Part shown: positions 58,501-64,000 of the stretch, piece by piece
How positions within the stretch are numbered: position 1 is the stretch's first letter
How the letters are laid out: each line of letters opens with the position of its first letter
DNA from: Psoroptes ovis
Taxonomy: Eukaryota > Arthropoda > Arachnida > Sarcoptiformes > Psoroptidae
Length of the DNA stretch: 64,000 bases
Direction of reading: 5' to 3'
Assembly: GCA_002943765.1 (NCBI GenBank)
Contig: PQWQ01000033.1
Span: 253,001 to 317,000, forward strand
Program-made: the position numbers and the translations under genes
Notes under the pieces: generated by a model
Told to the model about the DNA's origin: nothing
The model's input: the letters and a program-made list of their open reading frames with translations, nothing else
The model's database searches: none

Positions 58501-61500
58501 AAGGGTGTGGATGCGGCTATGTGATAAGCATCATCGGGATCATATCAATGGCTGTATGAAAGCATCTTTGAACGACGTACAAATATGAAATGAAAAACGC
58601 GTGCTGCTTGGGCGAATGGAAAATTTTTTCATTTCATAATGGTTTCATCGCTATACACTCCTACTCGTGTGTTCGTGTATGTTCGTGTACATCTCGTATG
58701 GCATACATTCGCGATGGATTTGAACTTTGATTTACCGCAAAAAGTATTCGATTTCAAATATTTCAAATTCAACTTGTGTGTAAATATTAGGTTGTCCGAA
58801 AAGTTGTGGCTGATTTTAATGAACACTTCTATCGGATTAAGCGGAATGAACTTTTCGGACAGCCTAAAAAGAATTGTTTAGAATTGAAACCATTTGCGTA
58901 AAACGAAGACACATTAAGATTAATAATCAGCACACAAACACACTCACACAAAGCTTATCATCATTCATTCATTCAAAAGCTATGCATTCGAAAGCCCATG
59001 TAAGGTGTATGGCATCATAAACTTTATGGCATTTAACAGTTCAGATGTATTTGGCAGCTAATATTGGGCATAATCATCATTATGTGTACTTATTACTGTG
59101 AAAGGATTACGCGATTTTTAAAATGGGAAGCAATTTTCCCTTTTAAAATTCTTCGATGAATATACACGAGTCTTAGAATCAAAATTGTGTAATCAATGGA
59201 AATCAATGTGATTCAATGCTTGAAATCTTATAAGGAAATCAAAGTGAATTCACTCTGGTTTCAGATTTTAATATTGGAAGGTATTAATACACCATATATT
59301 CAAATGTATCAAACAAAGGAAATATATCGAGGAAGTGTGTATTGCAGTTTTGCAGGGTTTGATTTCGGCTTGATTATTCGCATTCAAATGGATGAACAAA
59401 ATGTCTTGTTTCTTCACACACACACAAACACACACAATGAATGCTACCAAATGAATTGTATAAGGTTGTCCATAAAGTTTTGACCGATTTTCATGAGCAA
59501 CTCTATCCAGATTAAGCGGAATGAACTTTTCGGACAGCCTAATGAATTTCAATAATTCAAATTTTGAAATTTTCTCGCTCAATTAGTTGATCAATCATTC
59601 AATCAATCGATTGATACATGTCAGGAATTACTAAAATACTTCAAATCAAATCAATCAAATTGAATTCTTGAATCGAATAGAAGAGAAGATACTAATTGAA
59701 ATTAATCATTTCAAGAATTGATTGCTTCAAAGTGGCTGGTTTTCATAAAGGAAAACAATTATGCAATTTGCATGGGAAAACATCGAAAAAAATCTTTGAA
59801 TTATTCTAAAAATTCAAAAATTGCAATCACTGCCATTGTAAATAACAATAAGCAATATGATCAACATTGATTGTCGTCCATCATCATCATCATCATCATC
59901 CATAACACAATCAACAAGTGCAATTTCCCATATTCTAAATTATCATTGATTCACTTGTAATTCACCATTTGATTTTACTTTGAATCATTCGATCAAAACA
60001 TGATTAATTATTTCGATGACAATTAATGAAAGTCCTTTCTTCGATTGATCGTTTCAAAAGGTGTTAATCTTTCCAAAAAAAAAAAAAAAAAAAAAAAAAA
60101 AACAACAACAACCTCTAAATAACCTTTGACATTTACATCAGTTTAGTGAAAACTCAACCAATAAAATTCAAGGCAATTTCAAACCTTAAAACTGTCTGAT
60201 TAATCAAAATTTGAATCAATCAAATGAAATAATCATAGAATTATCAGCCAAAAATTTGACCTAAATTCAATTCATTGAAATATATGGCGGGTATTATATT
60301 ATACACACAACCAACCAACAATTTCAATCCTTGAATATATGCACTCGTGCATACATTCAATACACATGTTTATGTGTTTATGTGTGTACCCTAAATTCAA
60401 ACACACAAATCGATATGGGATAATGTGAAATTACAAAAAAAAAATCTATATACTCAAATATACGTCATTGTATGCATGGATGACGCCCAAATTAATCAAA
60501 AAAATTGACCAGGATTTTCACCATTGAAAATACATGAAAATACATACACCGTACACCACCACACTATACACCACCACCGTATACACACAGATGTATAGCC
60601 TCTAGTTTTGACAGCCAAAACACCGGTTTTGTACACCAGTGTGTACCGCTTTATCCCCCTCTTGCACTCTCCATCTCTCTCACATATGTGCTAATGCATG
60701 CACAGAGAGAAAAGTACCCTGAATTTTGTAAATTTAGGACACCAACACATATGAATGGCCATGGCTCCCACATATATGATTTGACATATTATCATCATCA
60801 TTAATGTCGTTCTAAATACAAATAAATTGAATGAATGAATAAATGAATGAACCATCATTCATTCATTTTCGGTATATGTCAAGGTGAAAAAATGTTCATT
60901 TAAATGTGGTTACAAATGTGTGTGTGACATGAATATTTGATTATTATTTAAATATAAAATCAATTAATATAATAGGTTGTCCGGAAAGTTTTGGCCGATT
61001 TTCATGAGCAACTCTATCCAGATTAAGCAGAATAAACTTTTCGGACAACCTTTTGAATAGTTATGTGACAATTTGAACCCTAATTGAAAATTAAGGATTC
61101 AAATTGGTTGTAATTGGATCGGATTTCTGGGTCGATCAAATTTCGAAGTGATAATTAATTGATTAATTGACCGAATTCAATCCGATCAATGATTGATTCA
61201 ATTAATTGATTAATTTATTAATTATTCAACATAAAGGGTTTGTAATCAAAGGGTTGCTTGCGTGCGTGTGCGCATGTTTGGGCACAGGTTGGCATCAATT
61301 TAATTGATTCTAATTCCGAGATTGACCTTTAAATAGCAGTGAAAAAAATGGGTGTGTCACCTTAGTATTAAGGTGATGATATAATTGATTTTTATATTTA
61401 CTTATTTAATTATTTGTAACTATGAATGAATATAAATAAATAAAAGAATAATTTATCACTGAAAGAAACAACACACTAAAATATATAAATAATAAATATA

Positions 61501-64000
61501 AGACCATATGGTTTTCATTTAAATGACGTGTATGGGCAAAAATGTTAATGTAAATTGAAAATTTATTTATTTCTAGGAAAGGCCAAAAAATGGAACCCTT
61601 TCTAATGAAAACATTCAGAAAAATGCATCGCCCAAGACCCCTTCTCTTCCAAGCTTGATGGCTGCGAATCAAGAAAATGATTTTCGCACCGAAAAAATTA
61701 AGGTCAAAATCAAATGATAGTAAAACAACACCATATTCGTACCAAGTAAATAAGCAAAGCATTAAACTTCGAAAAAAATAAATAAATAACCCCTTAACCT
61801 TAAAAAAGCAAGTGAATAAGGTCAAATTTTTTTTTTTTTTTTGGAAATTTTACCAAAAATGCACTGAACATCTTCAGATCAATAATGATGATAATCATTA
61901 CCATCATCCTCTTACTTACTACTCATCATCAATCGAATTAAATCACATGGCACAAATGGGCAAATATCGGAAAAATTTGCCACCTGATAACCACCACTGA
62001 TTATTTACAAACAAATGTACCACCAAAGGTACATATTACATAAAAGCAAAAACTACCACCACCACCTGTGATTATCATCAAAGAAGACAAACAAACAAAA
62101 ACAGAAGAAAAAAAACCAGTAAATTTTCAGTTAACCAGTGATAACCAGTGAACCAGCAGCTGATGATGGTGGTTAGCTTTGAGTGTACAAGAAAATTTAC
62201 TTGTTCGTATAACAAGGATATGAAATGACCTACATAACATACTCCAATGATACCCGTCAACTGAGCTGAATATCCACACACTTACACACTTATTTATTCA
62301 CATGAAATGACCTGGAAAATAAGGAAATTTTCTTAAGAAAAAAAAATTCCTTGGAAAAATTTTGCCTAATCACTGAATGAATGTGAATGAATGAAGAGCA
62401 TCAGGTTAGTAGAGTGCTTTGCTGGTGTTTGTTAATTAGTTAATCGGTTGATTGAATATGATTCATGATAGTGGTGATGATGAGGCACCCTCATTAATAC
62501 CCTTCCAAGCCTTATACCATTTACGACATTTATGGTCTTTTCGACCTTTACGCAGCCTTATCCGCTGCGCGACCCTTTCAAAGGTGAGTCAACTGCAATA
62601 GGGTCGACTGCAACAGGGCACATCAACCAGAATCAAATGATGCTGACGCCCAAAGCAAAAACTGGGTCAGAAGGTTACAGGGTCAGAACCCCTCTTTCAA
62701 CTAATCACTTGAATAAATTGAATAAATCGAATTCTACTTACCAATTTTTTCTTCAGTCATTGATTGTTGGAGTTGTCCATGTTCAGATTGTTGATCATCA
62801 CCATCATTTGAATCATTCGAATTTCGTCGAACACAACCATCACCACCAGCGCCACCACTACCACCAACAACAACATCAGGTGTTAACATTGATTTAAGTA
62901 TCGGTAATTTTGTACTACGGATTACGGTATCTTTATCATCTTTATGGTCATCATCATGATCACCGTCCTCATCATCATCGCTATGATCATCATTGTTCAT
63001 CGTATTCGAATGATTCGATTCATCAATCGATACATTGGCAGTGGTCGTAATCAACGATGTTTGATGATCATCTTCACCATTCATATTATTATTGTCCGTA
63101 GTATTCGTAATCGAATTATCCACAGAATTCGAATCATTTGTATCGATTTGTACTATCGATTGTTTTTGTTGATTGATGCTCTTAGATGTTGAGGTAGACG
63201 ATTGATGCTTCAATTTTTTGCGATTTTGACCATTTGCATTTGACATTTCGGCCAATGCGGCCGAAATGGTTAAAATAGCCGCAGCTGATTGTGATAATTG
63301 TAACAGATTCGATGAAGATTGATGATGGTTCGTGGTCGATGATGAATTATTGATGGTGGCCGCCATCGTTGTCGGCGATGATAACGGTGATATCGTTGAT
63401 GACAGTGTCGATGATGCGGATGATGCTGATGAACCACATGGTGATGATGGTAATGTTGGCTGCTGGGGCGGCTGATGCTGCTGGGACGGATGATTCAATG
63501 TGGTCGTCGTAGTCGATGGTGATGATGAAGCTGATGATAGTGTTGAACTACTACTAATCGATGATATCGATTGATTATTGGTCATCGCTATCGAATTCAG
63601 ATGACTTTCAACGTTCGAATGATTGGTCAGTGATGTACAAATAGAACCGTTACTATGATCATCATTGTTGATCATATCACCATTGGTATGGTGATGGGTC
63701 GCATTGGTCGACCCATTACTTGATCCATTGGACCCATTTGTAGCGGTTGATAGCGATAAATTAATCGGTAACAAACAATTCTGCTTGGTTTGATAATATT
63801 TTTCATACAGCTCATTGAGGATCAAGGCAGTAGCTTTCAAATTGTTGCATTTAATTTGATTCGTTGTGGCTGAATCAGTCGAAATAGTCGATTTTTGTAA
63901 TTTTGAATCAATCAAATCGCCGTTATTTTCATTGTTTTCAATGGTCGAATCGGTATTTTGGTCATTTTCGGATTGTTTTTGCTGGTGATGTTGGATCAAT
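46551..64000 (-). CDS. C2H2 zinc-finger transcription factor, 5' end beyond window
   Basis: Three exons on the minus strand: more than 64000 to 62742, 48329-47390 and 47316-46551; about 988 codons visible, open at the right edge. The phase 1 donor (GTAAGT at 62741) matches the phase 1 acceptor (TTATTCAG) at 48330. The 73-nt intron at 47389-47317 is phase 2. The first exon is Ser/Thr/Asn-rich with an acidic run (DDDEDGDHDDD). The second has Ser, Ala and Gln tracts, then three C2H2 fingers (from HKCHWPDC, FKCSFPNC, FACDYEGC). The third has finger 4 (FLCDFENC), then two near-identical fingers (YPNCGKRFINAAGLAGH and FPNCGKRFLNTAGLAGH) spaced by a long linker, and a Gln/Ser-rich tail. Probably a DNA-binding nuclear regulator; I cannot name an orthologue. 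No ATG is seen at the edge. Extra small exons within the 14.4-kb intron are possible. Confidence 0.78.
48430..48570. repeat. Degenerate AACCCTTCT array
   Basis: About a dozen imperfect AACCCTTCT/AAACCCTTC units of 10-12 bp, 100 bp inside the long intron. Confidence 0.65.
48835..48914 (+). mobile_element. MITE copy 29 (subfamily B)
   Basis: 80 bp; TTAGGTTGTCCACAAAGTTT and AACTTTTCGGACAACCTAA ends, TA-flanked. Confidence 0.89.
49260..49340 (-). mobile_element. MITE copy 30 (subfamily A)
   Basis: 81 bp; TTAGATTGTCCGAAAAATT and AACTTTTCGGACAGCCTAA ends. Confidence 0.88.
49557..49638 (+). mobile_element. MITE copy 31 (subfamily A)
   Basis: 82 bp; TTAGGTTGTCCGAAAAGTT and AACTTTTCGGACAACCC ends. 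The core CAATAGTCAATG is shared with copy 22. Confidence 0.87.
51831..51912 (+). mobile_element. MITE copy 32 (subfamily A)
   Basis: 82 bp; TTAGATTGTCCGAAAAGTT and AACTTTTCGGACAACCTAA ends. Confidence 0.89.
52522..52602 (+). mobile_element. MITE copy 33 (subfamily A)
   Basis: 81 bp; TTAGGTTGTCCGAAAAGTT and AACTTTTCGGACAACCAAA ends. Confidence 0.88.
53027..53108 (+). mobile_element. MITE copy 34 (B core with C-type arms)
   Basis: 82 bp; outer arms GGGTTGTCCCATAAGTT and AACTTATGGGACAACCC are perfect complements as in subfamily C, but the core (GCCGGTTATATCGTAGAAAA) is subfamily B. Confidence 0.9.
53980..54160. repeat. Imperfect large inverted repeat, AACCTTT arms
   Basis: The left part is AACCTTT/CTTCAAAA-rich (TAGGCCTTTTTAATAAAACC) and the right part is its approximate complement (AGGTTTTTCAAAGGTTTAGG), giving a possible long hairpin of about 180 bp. 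Confidence 0.55.
54600..54680 (+). mobile_element. MITE copy 35 (subfamily A, consensus-like)
   Basis: 81 bp; TTAGGTTGTCCGAAAAGTT and AACTTTCTGGACAATCTAA ends; core CATTCGGCTTAATCCGATAG matches the commonest form. Confidence 0.9.
55262..55280. repeat. GC-rich 7-bp inverted repeat
   Basis: AGGCGCC and GGCGCCT, perfect complements around a 5-nt loop, in otherwise AT-rich DNA. Function unknown. Confidence 0.5.
55642..55723 (-). mobile_element. MITE copy 36 (subfamily A)
   Basis: 82 bp; TTAGGGTGTCCGGAAAGTT and ACTTTTCGGACAACCTAA ends. Confidence 0.88.
56395..56472 (-). mobile_element. MITE copy 37 (subfamily B)
   Basis: 78 bp; TTAGGTTGTCCTAAAAGTT and AACTTTGCGGACAACCTTA ends; core reversed relative to copies 25 and 29. 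Confidence 0.86.
56683..56763 (+). mobile_element. MITE copy 38 (subfamily B)
   Basis: 81 bp; TTAGGTTGTCCGGAAAGTT and AACTTTTCGGACAACCTAA ends. Only about 210 bp from copy 37. Confidence 0.89.
57537..57723. mobile_element. hAT-type MITE with 8-bp target-site duplication
   Basis: 187-bp element with terminal inverted repeats CAGTCATTCTCAACC and GGTTGAGAATGACTG. It is flanked on both sides by the identical octamer CTCTAAAC (57529-57536 and 57724-57731). Internal repeats of GTGTGCCGC/GTGTTCCGC and GC content well above its surroundings resemble non-autonomous hAT elements of other animals that begin CAGTGGTTCTCAACC. No transposase is encoded; a frame crossing it is incidental. Confidence 0.9.
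57900..57990. repeat. Degenerate AACCTTTGAAA array with poly(A)
   Basis: Imperfect AACCTCATAAA/ACCTTTGAAA units ending in an A-run near 57970-57990; same low-complexity class as at 48.43 and 53.98 kb. Confidence 0.55.
58787..58866 (-). mobile_element. MITE copy 39 (subfamily A)
   Basis: 80 bp; TTAGGTTGTCCGAAAAGTT and AACTTTTCGGACAGCCTAA ends. Confidence 0.89.
59461..59542 (-). mobile_element. MITE copy 40 (subfamily A)
   Basis: 82 bp; TAAGGTTGTCCATAAAGTT and AACTTTTCGGACAGCCTAA ends. Confidence 0.88.
60074..60103. repeat. Poly(A) tract followed by CAA repeats
   Basis: An uninterrupted A-run of nearly 30 bases followed by AACAACAACAACC. It could be a retroposed tail, but no retroelement body or target duplication is visible. 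Confidence 0.6.
60971..61050 (-). mobile_element. MITE copy 41 (subfamily A)
   Basis: 80 bp; AATAGGTTGTCCGGAAAGTT and AACTTTTCGGACAACCTT ends. Confidence 0.88.

Larger units (their letters stand above)
48330..62741 (-). other. 14.4-kb intron of the zinc-finger gene (inferred)
   Basis: Bounded by a GTAAGT donor (62741) and a pyrimidine-rich TTATTCAG acceptor (48330) in matching phase. It contains MITE copies 29-41, the hAT-type element at 57537, degenerate AACCTT arrays, a 30-bp-class poly(A) tract at 60074 and a GC-richer segment at 60.54-60.72 kb. No independent gene is supported inside it; a small frame at 51092-51286 has slightly higher GC but no recognisable content. Confidence 0.6.

Noticed and set aside
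60074..60103. Poly(A) as the tail of a retroposed gene
   Set aside because: No body of a processed gene or SINE upstream and no flanking duplication was seen.
62532..63192. Plus-strand frames opposite the zinc-finger 5' exon
   Set aside because: His/Ile-rich shadows of the Asp/Asn/Ser codons of the minus-strand exon, which has the clear GTAAGT donor.
1..64000. CRISPR arrays, bacterial operons, prophage or plasmid features
   Set aside because: The palindromic repeats are dispersed transposon ends rather than spaced direct repeats, and all recognised genes are spliced or animal-type.
1..64000. tRNA, rRNA or snRNA genes
   Set aside because: No box A/box B pair, cloverleaf or rRNA-like segment was recognised by eye; a tRNA or covariance-model scan would be needed to exclude them.

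Overview
This window is nuclear DNA of a small, AT-rich animal genome, most likely an acariform (astigmatan, house-dust-mite-like) mite. The evidence is roughly 70% A+T, short GT-AG introns (62-165 nt in most of the compact genes), head-to-head and tail-to-tail gene pairs, and animal-specific proteins (DP, ribophorin I, DENR, TTC36, a corin-type membrane protease). Species assignment is inference; no mitochondrial, rRNA or allergen marker is present. All gene models were built by hand from GT-AG junctions with matching codon phase plus remembered family sequences; none has transcript support.

Layout. 1.8-8 kb is a compact cluster: an RRP46/EXOSC5-like exosome subunit (+), ribophorin I/OST1 (-), a TTC36-like TPR protein (+) and an mpaB/DUF2236-type membrane oxygenase-like protein (+). 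An unassigned internal exon (-) lies at 8.43-8.98 kb. 9-19.8 kb is mostly non-coding, with one two-exon secreted cysteine-rich gene (-, 16.4-17.0 kb). 19.8-24.4 kb holds a seven-exon, 824-residue corin-like type II membrane serine protease (-). 24.5-40.9 kb is a 16.5-kb stretch with no gene I can support; it ends in a 44-bp minisatellite. 41-44.9 kb is a second compact cluster: transcription factor DP (+), a histidine-acid-phosphatase-like membrane protein with its catalytic His replaced (-), and DENR (+). 46.5-64 kb is one C2H2 zinc-finger gene (-), whose two 3' exons are separated by about 14.4 kb from a low-complexity exon running off the right edge.

The dominant non-coding theme is a family of about 80-bp palindromic mariner-type MITEs. 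I count 41 copies, one per about 1.6 kb, in introns, between convergent genes and in intergenic DNA, but in no coding exon. There is also one 187-bp hAT-type MITE with a perfect 8-bp target duplication, a dispersed GACGTA...TACGTC palindrome family, and degenerate AACCTT-rich arrays.

Functional links. The ER/OST gene has two UPR-type TGACGTG motifs in its upstream region. The DP gene has a perfect palindromic E2F/DP site (TTTCGCGCCAAA) upstream, suggesting autoregulation. CTCF-like AGATGGCGC motifs bracket the DP-phosphatase-DENR cluster. The most unusual gene-level observations are the phosphatase with a disabled active-site motif, the cysteine-rich gene built from a duplicated module, and the 14.4-kb zinc-finger intron with at least 13 MITEs.
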